A stretch of 64,000 bases of DNA, from NCBI RefSeq assembly GCF_000702425.1, contig NZ_JNIE01000002.1, positions 310,001 to 374,000 of the forward strand, in the 5' to 3' direction. Numbering within the stretch: position 1 is the stretch's first letter; each line of letters opens with the position of its first letter. A program made the position numbers and the translations under genes. The stretch comes from Thermocrinis jamiesonii (GTDB lineage Bacteria; Aquificota; Aquificia; Aquificales; Aquificaceae). The notes beneath the pieces were generated by a model. It saw only the letters and a program-made list of their open reading frames with translations, was not told the DNA's origin and searched no databases. Positions 46,761 through 54,543 of this stretch are shown one piece after another.

Positions 46761-47048
46761 ATGCCAAACACTAAGCAAGCTGAAAAGCGTATGAGAAGGG
46801 ACGCAAAGAGGAGAATAAGAAACAGATACCACCTTTCCCGTATGAAGACCTATATAAGGAACTTTAAGAAACTGATAGCCGAAGGTAAAATAGAGGAAGC
46901 TAAGGAGTATTTGCCAAAGGTCATATCCATAATTCAACACACAGCTTCTAAGGGTGTAATCCACAAAAACGAGGCAAGTAGGAGATGTTCAAGGATCCAA
47001 AAGCTTTTTAATCAAGCCCTTGCCAAAGCCCAAAGCCAAAATAAATAG
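46761..47048 (+). CDS. rpsT: 30S ribosomal protein S20
   Basis: 95 aa. PNTKQAEKRMRRDAKRRIRN, then KGVIHKNEASRRCSRIQKLF, is the bS20 pattern of long basic helices that bind 16S rRNA. The ATG at 46761 has AGGAGG six bases upstream; an in-frame TTG at 46755 is less likely. The region downstream (47049-47940) has no protein gene and holds a TnpB scar, the CRISPR array and its leader. Confidence 0.95.
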   Translation: MPNTKQAEKRMRRDAKRRIRNRYHLSRMKTYIRNFKKLIAEGKIEEAKEYLPKVISIIQHTASKGVIHKNEASRRCSRIQKLFNQALAKAQSQNK

Positions 47049-47105
47049 ATTCTTTCTCAGTAGCAATACCAAGCAAGTTTTCCAAGAGTTCGCTAACGTG
47101 GTTTT

Positions 47106-47212
47106 TTGAGTTTGAGCTGAGAAGTTTCAACTATACTGAGCCAAGCAAAAAGTTTTGAAAAAGAGATAAAACTTAAAAAAGCTTTCCATTCCACCTGCAT
47201 CAGGGAGGGCGG
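47106..47212 (+). mobile_element. TnpB 3'-end scar beside the CRISPR array
   Basis: These 107 bases match the complement of the tnpB 3' region at 2131-2237, with about 11 differences counted by eye; the first 29 bases are identical. Neither the gene body nor the extreme right end is present. It ends 22 bases before the leader-distal CRISPR repeat. Confidence 0.8.
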
Positions 47213-47234
47213 TTTTTTCAGAGGGAACAAGCAA

Positions 47235-47533
47235 ATCTCCATCCCACACAGTGGGCTTAGAACTTAGGTGAAATACCGATAACGACAAGACTTACAGAGC
47301 TTGTCTCCATCCCACACAGTGGGCTTAGAACGATATTGCATAAGCAATGGAATTCCGATGGATTTAGAGAGTCTCCATCCCACACAGTGGGCTTAGAACA
47401 GGTATAAAAACGACTTTAGATGAGATAGACAATGTAGTCTCCATCCCACACAGTGGGCTTAGAACATCACCCGAGACGCCTGCTCCATAGTAAAAAGCCA
47501 TTCAGTCTCCATCCCACACAGTGGGCTTAGAAC
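47235..47533 (-). CRISPR. CRISPR array, five 29-bp repeats and four spacers
   Basis: Repeats lie at 47235-47263, 47303-47331, 47371-47399, 47437-47465 and 47505-47533. Spacers are 39, 39, 37 and 39 bases. On the minus strand the repeat begins GTTCTAAGCCCACTG and ends GATGGAGAC, with the internal hairpin CCCAC-TGT-GTGGG. Four repeats are identical. The repeat at 47235 differs only at its outer base (A for G on plus), as expected at the leader-distal end. The leader with a consensus promoter is on the right, so transcription is on the minus strand. The 3' ATGGAGAC resembles the ATTGAAAC handle of type I/III repeats. No cas genes are in the window. Confidence 0.95.
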
Positions 47534-47760
47534 CCCAACTAACCACCTTAATCAAAATAAGGTAAATCAATAATTTTGTCAAGGGGGTCCCCCTCGCAAA
47601 TGAAGGTTATTTTCCGAAAATCCGAGGTTGTGCAAAGTTGAGTGTGTTATTGTCAAATTTAAGTCCTTGTCTCCCAATGCTTTAAACAATCGTGCATAAT
47701 TATGACTTTGTGCAATTACATAATTATGACTTTATGTTTTTGTGATGACTGGTATCTATC
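47534..47760 (-). promoter_or_regulatory. CRISPR leader with promoter
   Basis: AT-rich, gene-free stretch next to the first repeat. On the minus strand TTGACA (47582-47577), 17 bases, TATTTT (47559-47554) points into the array, with start expected ~12 bases before the first repeat. Further upstream are inverted motifs (GAGGGGGACCCCC, CGGATTTTCGG) and two copies of CATAATTATG. Most of 47565-47640, and a separate segment at 47692-47716, recur at 51279-51367. Confidence 0.75.
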
Positions 47761-47823
47761 AGAAGCTTGAGAAACGGAGTATTAGCTTATCTTAAATTGA
47801 GACAAAACAAAAGGAAAAACTAT

Positions 47824-47867
47824 CCCTATTCAGTTGCCAATTTGACAAGGGCTATTCAAAAGCCCTC
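47824..47867 (-). repeat. rRNA leader element copy 3, outside the rRNA operon
   Basis: Minus-strand order: GAGGGCT-TTTGAAT-AGCCCT hairpin, TGTCAAATTGGCAACTGAA, TAGGG. It is nearly identical to the elements before 16S (32717-32760) and 23S (30851-30893). No complementary partner for the CAACTGAATAGGG part is seen nearby. It lies downstream of murJ and upstream of the CRISPR leader on the same strand. Confidence 0.75.
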
Positions 47868-47939
47868 AGAAACTTTTACCAATTATAACACACATTTGTG
47901 CTTTTGGTGTGGCAAGCAAGAAAAAGGTTGGAGATATTT

Positions 47940-49415
47940 TCAAGGGTTCAAAAGTCTTTTTGTCAGGCGGTTGCTATAAGCCAAAGCTAAAATTAGTAAT
48001 CTCTCTCTTAGTAGCAACAAAACAGCAAAGTAAGCAAAGGCGCAGGCTGGTATGCTGATTAATAAACTAACTCCTTTTAGAGTAAATCCAAACCATCCCA
48101 TCAGCAAACCTGCAAAAAATATTTTTACCATTCCGGAGAAAAAGTCCCTCCAATCAATAATTTTGTAGGTATTTTTTAGAAGGTATGCAAAGGAAAAAAC
48201 AGAAGAAGAGGCGGTTCCTAAGGCCAAGCCTACCACACCAAGCTTAAGGACAAAGGCGTAAAGGTAAGCAGTCAAACCTTCAAAGATTATGCCCAAAAAA
48301 CTTGCCTTTACAGGCGTGTATGTGTCTCCCCTTGCAAAAAATACACTGCTGAGGGCTTTTTGAAGGGAAAAGAAAACCAAACCTAAGCTGTATGCCTGAA
48401 GGACCAAGGCAACCACCTTAACATCGTTCTCTAAGAACTTTCCCCTACCGTATAAAAGCTCTACTATTTGCTCTGCAAAGACTAAAAGACCCACAACCGA
48501 CGGGAAAGAAAGCAAGAGTATAAAGCGAAATGCTAAAGTTGTGTTTTTTACTTTGTCCTCTCCATGGGAAAGGGCAGAAAGCAAAGAATTTGCTATACCA
48601 ACAGATATAGCACCCAAGGGAAGCTGAAAGATACGGTTAGCATAATAAAGGTAAGATATGGAACCAAGGGCTAAAAAAGAAGCCAAGAAAGTATCAATAA
48701 AAAAGGAAAGTTGGGCTACGCCAAAGCCCGCAAGCGCTGGCAAAAGTCTTTTGAATAGTAGCTTTACATGTGGATGGAACCTTAGGCTAAAGCCCAAAGG
48801 AACTCCTTTCAAAAAGGGAAAATGAAAAAGAAGCTGAAAAAGACCACCTAAGAGAACACCCGCTATGAGCGAATAGTAACCAAAGTGGTGAGCGCTGACA
48901 ACAACAACTAAGGAAAAGCCTAAGTTAAAAACCGCTTGGGCAAAAGCAGGCACAAAGAAAATACCTCTTGTATTCAAAACCGCCATAAAAAAAGCAGAAA
49001 GACCTACAAAGAAAAGGTAGAGAAATATCCACCTGCTCATAAAAACAGTTAGTTCAAAGTAGGATTTAGCCCTAATTCCTGGTGCTATAAGGCTTATTAT
49101 TTGCTCTGCAAAAAGCACAAGCAGTAAGGTAGTAAAAAGGTTTATAAGAAGATAGTATGTGAAGGTGGATTGGAGAAACTCCCTTTCTTTTCCCTCCTTT
49201 ATATCCTTGGCGTATATCGGAACAAAGGCAGCGTTAAAACCTCCTTCTCCAAATAGCCTTCTGAAGGTATTGGGAAGCCGAAAGGCTACAAAGAAAGCGT
49301 CCGTAATACTTGATACACCAAAATAGTAAGCTATTAAAGCATCTCTAACATAACCTACTATTCTGCTGATTAATGTCGCTATGGAAAAGGCTATACCGTG
49401 TTTTATTATTCGCAT
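47940..49415 (-). CDS. murJ: lipid II flippase MurJ
   Basis: 491 aa with about 14 membrane segments. The N-terminal FSIATLISRIVGYVRDALIAYYFG and FRLPNTFRRLFGEGGFNAAFVPIY are the family signature of MviN/MurJ. It moves lipid II across the inner membrane for peptidoglycan synthesis. tRNA-Leu lies 7 bases upstream on the same strand, so they may be co-transcribed. Its downstream region leads to the rRNA-leader-like element. Confidence 0.93.
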   Translation of the reverse strand: MRIIKHGIAFSIATLISRIVGYVRDALIAYYFGVSSITDAFFVAFRLPNTFRRLFGEGGFNAAFVPIYAKDIKEGKEREFLQSTFTYYLLINLFTTLLLVLFAEQIISLIAPGIRAKSYFELTVFMSRWIFLYLFFVGLSAFFMAVLNTRGIFFVPAFAQAVFNLGFSLVVVVSAHHFGYYSLIAGVLLGGLFQLLFHFPFLKGVPLGFSLRFHPHVKLLFKRLLPALAGFGVAQLSFFIDTFLASFLALGSISYLYYANRIFQLPLGAISVGIANSLLSALSHGEDKVKNTTLAFRFILLLSFPSVVGLLVFAEQIVELLYGRGKFLENDVKVVALVLQAYSLGLVFFSLQKALSSVFFARGDTYTPVKASFLGIIFEGLTAYLYAFVLKLGVVGLALGTASSSVFSFAYLLKNTYKIIDWRDFFSGMVKIFFAGLLMGWFGFTLKGVSLLISIPACAFAYFAVLLLLRERLLILALAYSNRLTKRLLNP

Positions 49416-49422
49416 TTATTTT

Positions 49423-49509
49423 TGGTGCCGGAGGCGGGAGTCGAACCCGCACGCCCTTACGGGCACTGCCCCCTCAAGACAGCGCGTCTGCCAATTCCGC
49501 CACTCCGGC
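49423..49509 (-). tRNA. tRNA-Leu (anticodon GAG)
   Basis: The acceptor GCCGGAG pairs with CTCCGGC, followed by discriminator A and an encoded CCA. The anticodon loop TTGAGGG gives GAG. The long variable arm (TGCCCGTAAGGGCG) marks a class II tRNA. Unlike the Leu(TAA), Ala and Ile tRNAs in this window, its CCA is in the DNA. Confidence 0.96.
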
Positions 49510-49529
49510 TATTTTTAAAATTATATACC

Positions 49530-50933
49530 ATGATTGAACCAATGGAACTCCCCAAGGACGAGTTGGCAGAAAGAGCAGTGTTGGGAGCTATGATAAAGGA
49601 TCCTGAAAATATACCCACCGTCCTTGAACATCTAAGGGAGGAGGATTTTTTCTTTGAAGATCATCGCCTTCTTTTTTCACTTCTTTGCAAGATTTGGGAA
49701 GACAAAGGAAAAGATTGGGACGACATAGTCATAAACAACTACATCTTAAAGTCTGGACTACAAAACAGGATAAGCATGGATTTTGTGTATGCTTTAGCAC
49801 AAGAAGCAGCAGAAGGAGTGCTTCTTGAAGAAGCAATAAATAGCGTAAAAGAAAAGTCGGGACTTAGAAAACTCATGGAATTATCCATAGAAATACTCAA
49901 AGGCATAAAAGAAAGTCCAGACCTAAACAGTTTGTTTGAAAAGGCTATACAAAGGATATACGAAATATCAGAGAAGCATCAAGTTGCCCAATACCAACAC
50001 ATAAAGGATGTTACAAACCAAGTATTGGAAATAATAGAAAAGAGAAGTAAAGAGGAGAGACTTGTAACTGGAATGCCTTCTGGTTTTATAGAATTAGACA
50101 TGCTCACCACAGGCTTTCACCCTTCTGACCTTGTTATAATCGCCGCAAGGCCCGGAATGGGAAAAACAAGCTTTATGCTGTCTGTGGCGATGAACCTTGC
50201 TTTGGAAGAAAAGGTCCCTTTGGCTTTGTTTTCTTTGGAGATGAGTAAAGAACAGCTTGTTATGAGAATGCTTTCTATGCTTTCAAAGGTGCCCCTTCAA
50301 AACATAAGAAAGGGCTTTATATCAGAGGAAGACTGGGAAAAGTTACTAAACGCTGCCTTGGAACTTTCTTCTTGTAATATATACATAGATGACACTCCTA
50401 CCCTTTCCACCACAGAGCTTAGGATAAAAAGTAGAAAACTGAAGAAGGAAAAGGGAATCCAAATAATATTCGTGGATTATCTACAGCTCCTTAGACCGCC
50501 CCACAGAAGAAGCTCCCGCCAAGAAGAAGTAGCGGAAATTTCAAGAAACCTTAAAGCTTTGGCAAAAGAGATTTCCGTCCCCGTGGTAGCCTTGGCACAG
50601 CTTTCTCGTCAGGTAGAACACAGAAGTGATAAAAGACCCCAACTTGCGGACCTAAGAGAATCTGGTCAAATTGAACAGGACGCAGACCTTATCCTCTTTA
50701 TTCACAGACCAGAATATTACAAAAAGAACCCACCGCCAGAAGAAGAAGGCATAGCGGAAATAATAGTCGCAAAGCAAAGACAGGGACCCACTGGAATAGT
50801 AAAGTTGGCATTTATGAAGGATACGACCATGTTTAAGTCTTTATCACCCACCTATCAAAGCAGGGTGGAAACTTATGCGCCACAGGAACTTGAGGAAGAG
50901 ATTTCTACAGAGGACTACGATTTTGACTTCTGA
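49530..50933 (+). CDS. dnaB: replicative DNA helicase DnaB
   Basis: 467 aa. The N-terminal domain (1-~110) carries the DnaB pattern ELAERAVLGAMIKDPENIP. The RecA-like ATPase has Walker A ARPGMGKTS (206-213), Walker B IIFVDYLQLL, and SRQVEHRSDKRPQLADLRESGQIEQDAD. It unwinds DNA ahead of the replication fork as a hexamer. The frame is open further upstream across the opposite-strand tRNA-Leu, so the ATG at 49530 is the sensible start. Its TGA overlaps the next gene's ATG (TGATG). Confidence 0.95.
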   Translation: MIEPMELPKDELAERAVLGAMIKDPENIPTVLEHLREEDFFFEDHRLLFSLLCKIWEDKGKDWDDIVINNYILKSGLQNRISMDFVYALAQEAAEGVLLEEAINSVKEKSGLRKLMELSIEILKGIKESPDLNSLFEKAIQRIYEISEKHQVAQYQHIKDVTNQVLEIIEKRSKEERLVTGMPSGFIELDMLTTGFHPSDLVIIAARPGMGKTSFMLSVAMNLALEEKVPLALFSLEMSKEQLVMRMLSMLSKVPLQNIRKGFISEEDWEKLLNAALELSSCNIYIDDTPTLSTTELRIKSRKLKKEKGIQIIFVDYLQLLRPPHRRSSRQEEVAEISRNLKALAKEISVPVVALAQLSRQVEHRSDKRPQLADLRESGQIEQDADLILFIHRPEYYKKNPPPEEEGIAEIIVAKQRQGPTGIVKLAFMKDTTMFKSLSPTYQSRVETYAPQELEEEISTEDYDFDF

Positions 50934-51274
50934 TGAGGGTAAAGTTTAGAATACTTCTTTACAGAGACGGTAAGAAACTAACCAAGGAAGACCTGAAACA
51001 CGAAAAATCTCCCTTTTGGATAGGTGTAAGGTATATAACGGAGTTTAAGTACTTGGAAGCCACCAAATGGCTTATGATCGCAGAAGATTGCTATGAAAAG
51101 TATGCACTTTTAAGCTTAATAAACTTTAGCTTAGGCCAAGAGGAGCAAGGTAAAGAGTTTTACAGCGAAGCTTTAAAGTATAAGCCAATGCATTCGCTTA
51201 AGATCTTTTTGGAAATCCCAGAAAAAAACTTGAGGTTTGAATTTAAGGATCTTTCTTTCCAGCTCTATACTTAA
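50933..51274 (+). CDS. small soluble protein of unknown function downstream of dnaB
   Basis: 113 aa. It is coupled to dnaB by a TGATG overlap. The middle is helical with a TPR-like rhythm (YLEATKWLMIAEDCYEKYAL, then LINFSLGQEEQGKEFYSEAL). No catalytic motif is seen. The protein may help DnaB or simply share its transcript. The last bases of its gene form the -10 box of the oppositely oriented orphan CRISPR-leader sequence. Confidence 0.7.
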   Translation: MRVKFRILLYRDGKKLTKEDLKHEKSPFWIGVRYITEFKYLEATKWLMIAEDCYEKYALLSLINFSLGQEEQGKEFYSEALKYKPMHSLKIFLEIPEKNLRFEFKDLSFQLYT

Positions 51275-51370
51275 GAGATATCAGTAATTTTGTCAAGGGA
51301 GTGCTACTCGCAAATGAAGGTATTTTTCCGAAAATTGGCGGTCGTGCATAATTATGACTTTGTGCAAAAG
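51268..51370 (-). promoter_or_regulatory. orphan CRISPR-leader-like sequence
   Basis: Homologous to the CRISPR leader: AATTTTGTCAAGGG, CTCGCAAATGAAGGT, TTTTCCGAAAAT and GTGCATAATTATGACTTTGT occur in the same order as at 47568-47716. The spacing to the last motif is shorter. On the minus strand TTGACA (51296-51291), 17 bases, TAAGTA (51273-51268) would drive transcription antisense to the dnaB-linked gene. No CRISPR repeat is present. Confidence 0.7.
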
Positions 51371-51416
51371 ACAAAACTAAAGAATACTCTTTTGTGCTTG
51401 TGGAAAGGAATTTAGC

Positions 51417-52178
51417 TTAGCCATTAGCAAACCTTAGAATAGATTTGTAAGTAAGATTTATCACCATATAGGAAGTAAGAAAGCCAACGGAAATTATCAT
51501 AAGCAAGACCACTATCTGAAACGCCATAGCTTCCAATGGATCTACTCCACCTACTACCATTCCAACCGCTACGCCAGGTATATGAACTATACCTGCAGAT
51601 TTTAGCATATTGTATTTTGGCATCATAGATGTCCTTATGGCATTTTGCATTAACTCAAGCATAGCTACTCTAAGAGGAGCACCTAAGGAAACCATAGCCT
51701 CAATTTCTGACCGCCTGCTTATAACTTCCGATTTAAGCCTTTCAAAAGTTAGACCAATATTACTTAACGAGTTTCCCAAGATCAAACCCCAAAGTGTTAT
51801 AAGTTCAAGGGGACTATAGCTTTTTAAACCTAACAGAAGTAAAAAGGCAAAAACAAGGGCTGTAGGAATGTTCAAAGAAATAAAGCTTATAACCCAGCTC
51901 TTTAAGAAAGATTCGCTCAAGCGTAACCTTTCCACCGCCACAAAAGATGCTACTGCTGACATAATCAACAAAATCAAAAGGGACGAAACCAGCGACTTGA
52001 CGTTGAGTATAACTTTTAGTGCGTAACCTATCAGCATAAGCTGAACTGTAGTTCTTAAAGAGCTTTCTATCAGGTCCCTTTCTGCCTTTAGATGGCTCAC
52101 ATAAGAAACAAAAACAACAAACAAAATCAGAAGAAAGGTGTATGGGAAAACGTTCAGATTGAGGGTAAATTCATCCAT
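51417..52178 (-). CDS. UPF0014 (FetB/YbbM-like) membrane protein
   Basis: 253 aa with about seven membrane segments. The N-terminal region has RTTVQLMLIGYALKVIL, and the family motif follows: LWGLILGNSLSNIGLTFERL, then RSEIEAMVSLGAPLRVAMLELMQNAIRTSM and the GVDPLEAMAFQ loop. FetB is the permease of the FetAB system linked to iron export and oxidative stress in E. coli. The partner ATPase is not adjacent here. About 140 bases of AT-rich sequence, including the orphan leader, lie downstream. Confidence 0.85.
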   Translation of the reverse strand: MDEFTLNLNVFPYTFLLILFVVFVSYVSHLKAERDLIESSLRTTVQLMLIGYALKVILNVKSLVSSLLILLIMSAVASFVAVERLRLSESFLKSWVISFISLNIPTALVFAFLLLLGLKSYSPLELITLWGLILGNSLSNIGLTFERLKSEVISRRSEIEAMVSLGAPLRVAMLELMQNAIRTSMMPKYNMLKSAGIVHIPGVAVGMVVGGVDPLEAMAFQIVVLLMIISVGFLTSYMVINLTYKSILRFANG

Positions 52179-52226
52179 GGAAGTGTATAATTATAAGCGG
52201 TGTAAATGCTTTTTCTTAACCTTCAA

Positions 52227-52832
52227 TTATATGCTAAAAGCTTTCTTTCTTTCCACGCACTTTATACACTTGCCACAGTGCAGAATCTTTCCCTTACGAA
52301 CTACGGGGTTTATGCAAGAGAAAGTAAGATGAAAGGGAACAAGACCTTTGAATTTTTGAACCACCTCCCACTTTTCCATACCAAATAGCGGAGCACATAT
52401 TTTTAGCGATGTATTTGCACCTTTAGATATCAAAGCTTCAACTTTTTGAAGGTAGCCAAAATCGTTGTCAGGGAAAGGATACAACCCAAGACTGCCTATG
52501 GCTATATGTTTTGCATCTTTTGATAGTGCGTAGCTACCTACTGCGGTTAAAAGGGTAAGATTTCTAAGGGGGATAAAAAGTTCTTCTTCTGTCCTTATAA
52601 ACTTAGACTCGGTCGGTGCGGTCTTTGTTACCACACACCTTATGGGCATAAGGTTTGGATAAGTTTTCTTTGCATACCTCCACAAGGCGGAAGCTCTTTT
52701 GTACTCAAACTTCTCCCAGAACCTGCCCGTTATCACATATGCGGGATAGACTATCCATTCCTTTGAAAGATAAAAGTAAAGCAAGCAAGAGCTTTCCACA
52801 CCTCCACTGAATAAAACCACCACTTTATTCAT
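52227..52832 (-). CDS. queC: QueC-like 7-cyano-7-deazaguanine synthase
   Basis: 201 aa. The PP-loop ATP-binding motif is VVVLFSGGVESSCLLYF (residues 4-20). The zinc cysteines are at the C-terminus, with CINPV and HCGKCIKC. The protein is a little shorter than standard QueC and has PLRNLTLLTAVGSYAL in place of the usual PGRN motif region. It would convert carboxydeazaguanine to preQ0 in queuosine synthesis; other deazaguanine PP-loop enzymes are possible. It overlaps the upstream membrane-protein gene by four bases. Confidence 0.78.
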   Translation of the reverse strand: MNKVVVLFSGGVESSCLLYFYLSKEWIVYPAYVITGRFWEKFEYKRASALWRYAKKTYPNLMPIRCVVTKTAPTESKFIRTEEELFIPLRNLTLLTAVGSYALSKDAKHIAIGSLGLYPFPDNDFGYLQKVEALISKGANTSLKICAPLFGMEKWEVVQKFKGLVPFHLTFSCINPVVRKGKILHCGKCIKCVERKKAFSI

Positions 52833-53278
52833 GGCTTCACCACTGCCAAATATACCACCACTAAAAAACTTATCACAAGAGGTAAGGCAACTATGTAGTT
52901 AAATCTATCGTATTGTTTGTATGCCTTTTCCTTATCTTTGCTTTTTGGTATTTTAAAATTCACAAACCAGAAGTTTATTATCTCTAAGGGAAGAAAAATA
53001 AGGAAAACTATAGGCAGTTTGTAGTTAAGCCAATTTATGTCGAATTTGTATTCTAAAAGGTATAACATGTAAAGACCCATAGAAAGTGCGAGCAAAAACC
53101 CGAATATTTCTAAGTTTGTCATCCACCTGTAAAATGTCCTTATGACTTCTTTTTTACATCCAGTGTCTTTAAAGTTTCCATAGAGCATAAATAGCCCCAA
53201 AGACGATGAAGAAGATGTCCAAAGAAAAACACCTATGAGATGTAAGAACTTTGCGGTCGTATATTCCACTTTGCCCAC
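52829..53278 (-). CDS. DUF2269/CopD-like four-span membrane protein
   Basis: 149 aa with four membrane segments. The first contains KFLHLIGVFLWTSSSSSLGL, which resembles the His-containing first helix of DUF2269/CopD-like proteins. Further spans are at NLEIFGFLLALSMGLYML, LPIVFLIFLPLEIINFW and YIVALPLVISFLVVVYLAV. The function is unknown. Its start overlaps the DUF454 gene by 46 bases and its stop overlaps queC by four. Confidence 0.6.
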   Translation of the reverse strand: MGKVEYTTAKFLHLIGVFLWTSSSSSLGLFMLYGNFKDTGCKKEVIRTFYRWMTNLEIFGFLLALSMGLYMLYLLEYKFDINWLNYKLPIVFLIFLPLEIINFWFVNFKIPKSKDKEKAYKQYDRFNYIVALPLVISFLVVVYLAVVKP

Positions 53279-53472
53279 CTTTTTATATAGGGATAGATCC
53301 TTTTGCCTACAAAAGGAATTCTCTTTATTCTAACCAAATCTCTCTTTGAAGACTTAAGCATAAAAAAGATTGCGAGCAAGAAAAACGGTACTGTGGGAAT
53401 CAAAGGAACAAAAAGTCCAATAAACGCAAGAAACACAAAAAACCATGCAAATAACTTATACATCCACTTCAT
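53233..53472 (-). CDS. DUF454 (YbaN-like) membrane protein
   Basis: 79 aa, shorter than YbaN (~125 aa) and matching only its first part: LAFIGLFVPLIPTVPFFLLA is the strongest DUF454 signature. A basic, aromatic tail follows (RIPFVGKRIYPYIKRWAK). There are two short hydrophobic spans. It overlaps the next gene by 46 bases in another frame, so the C-terminus may have been replaced. It starts just before the prmA stop on the same strand. Confidence 0.65.
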   Translation of the reverse strand: MKWMYKLFAWFFVFLAFIGLFVPLIPTVPFFLLAIFFMLKSSKRDLVRIKRIPFVGKRIYPYIKRWAKWNIRPQSSYIS

Positions 53473-53473
53473 C

Positions 53474-54271
53474 TCACTTTATATATTGTAAAACTACAAC
53501 AAACCAACCACCCTTTGACCTTATGCTTTTTACACCTACTGGATGATTTTTTACCATCTGCACAAATTCTTTCAGCTCGCTCTTGCCGTATATACCAGAA
53601 AATACTCCAATTTTGTTAAAGAGCTTAAGTATGCTAAGCATAGACTTTCTAAAAACATGTATGTCCAAGTTTGCCACCAAAAAATCAAAGGAACGTTCAA
53701 CATCTTCTGGAGTAGCTTGCAGAACTTTTATTTCAACTCCGTTTGTCTTTGCGTTTCTCTTGCACTCTTTGATGGCTAACGGATCAATGTCTATGGCAAG
53801 AACTTCTGATGCACCTAAAAACTTTAGAGCTATGGAAAGAATACAGGAACCGCACCCTACATCTATGGCACTCCAGCCAGGGTGAAAAAATCTTTGCATG
53901 GATCTGAGGCACAATTGGGTAGTAGGATGAAGGCCTGTGCCAAAAGCACTACCGGGATTTATCACTACAGCCTTTATCCAAGGTGGAATGATTAAAAAAT
54001 CCCCAACTTTAATAGGTTTAAAGCTCTCCTTAGGAGCTTTCACCTTTACTTGGGACACCTCTATAGGTTCCATTCCATGCAAAGGCTCATAAACTGCAAA
54101 CTCCACATCCTCTCCTTCTTTGACTATTTCCAAACCCTTTCCATACCTTAGCAAGAACTCGTAGAATTCTTCCTTTTGCATACGGTAGATGTATCGCTTG
54201 TATATCATGGAACAAGTTATTATAGCTCCATCTTCTCCTTTAAGCACCTTTGCTTTACCCTTAGGAAACAT
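53474..54271 (-). CDS. prmA: ribosomal protein L11 methyltransferase
   Basis: About 265 aa. The substrate-recognition N-terminal domain is followed by the PrmA hallmark VINPGSAFGTGLHPTTQLCL. SAM motif I is AIDVGCGSCILSIA and the active-site motif is FLVANLDIH (the usual NILA is NLDI). It trimethylates L11 in the cytoplasm. The 269-base region upstream (54275-54543) shows no convincing gene; it ends with TTGACA at 54515 ahead of otsAB. Confidence 0.88.
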   Translation of the reverse strand: MFPKGKAKVLKGEDGAIITCSMIYKRYIYRMQKEEFYEFLLRYGKGLEIVKEGEDVEFAVYEPLHGMEPIEVSQVKVKAPKESFKPIKVGDFLIIPPWIKAVVINPGSAFGTGLHPTTQLCLRSMQRFFHPGWSAIDVGCGSCILSIALKFLGASEVLAIDIDPLAIKECKRNAKTNGVEIKVLQATPEDVERSFDFLVANLDIHVFRKSMLSILKLFNKIGVFSGIYGKSELKEFVQMVKNHPVGVKSIRSKGGWFVVVLQYIK

Positions 54272-54543
54272 CAAGCCTGTAAGAAAGCATGCCAGGATGC
54301 CAACTTTTGGCGGTTATTAGCTGAGCCGATAAAAACACTAAAAGCAATGCGGTATTCCTCTACTTCAGGACTTTCCTTAAGAGCGATAAAGGAGAGTTTG
54401 CTCAATTAGACTAATGAAATTTTACAAAAGGTTTCCTTGGAATGCCAAATATGAGACTGTCTATAGGTCGCTTGCTTTCTTTATCGTCATATATACCATC
54501 TCAGAACTAAAAAGTTGACATCCTCGTATTAAAATGATTTATA

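Noticed and set aside
47235-47533. Plus-strand orientation of the CRISPR array
   Set aside because: The plus-strand repeat end (CTTAGAAC) also resembles a handle, but the consensus promoter pointing in from the right and the degenerate repeat at the left end favour the minus strand.
47767-47979. 70-aa open frame right of the CRISPR leader
   Set aside because: It crosses the rRNA-leader element and the 3' end of murJ, has no ribosome binding site and no domain.
54176-54409. 77-aa frame upstream of otsAB
   Set aside because: It overlaps prmA on the other strand, has no ribosome binding site and low-complexity composition.
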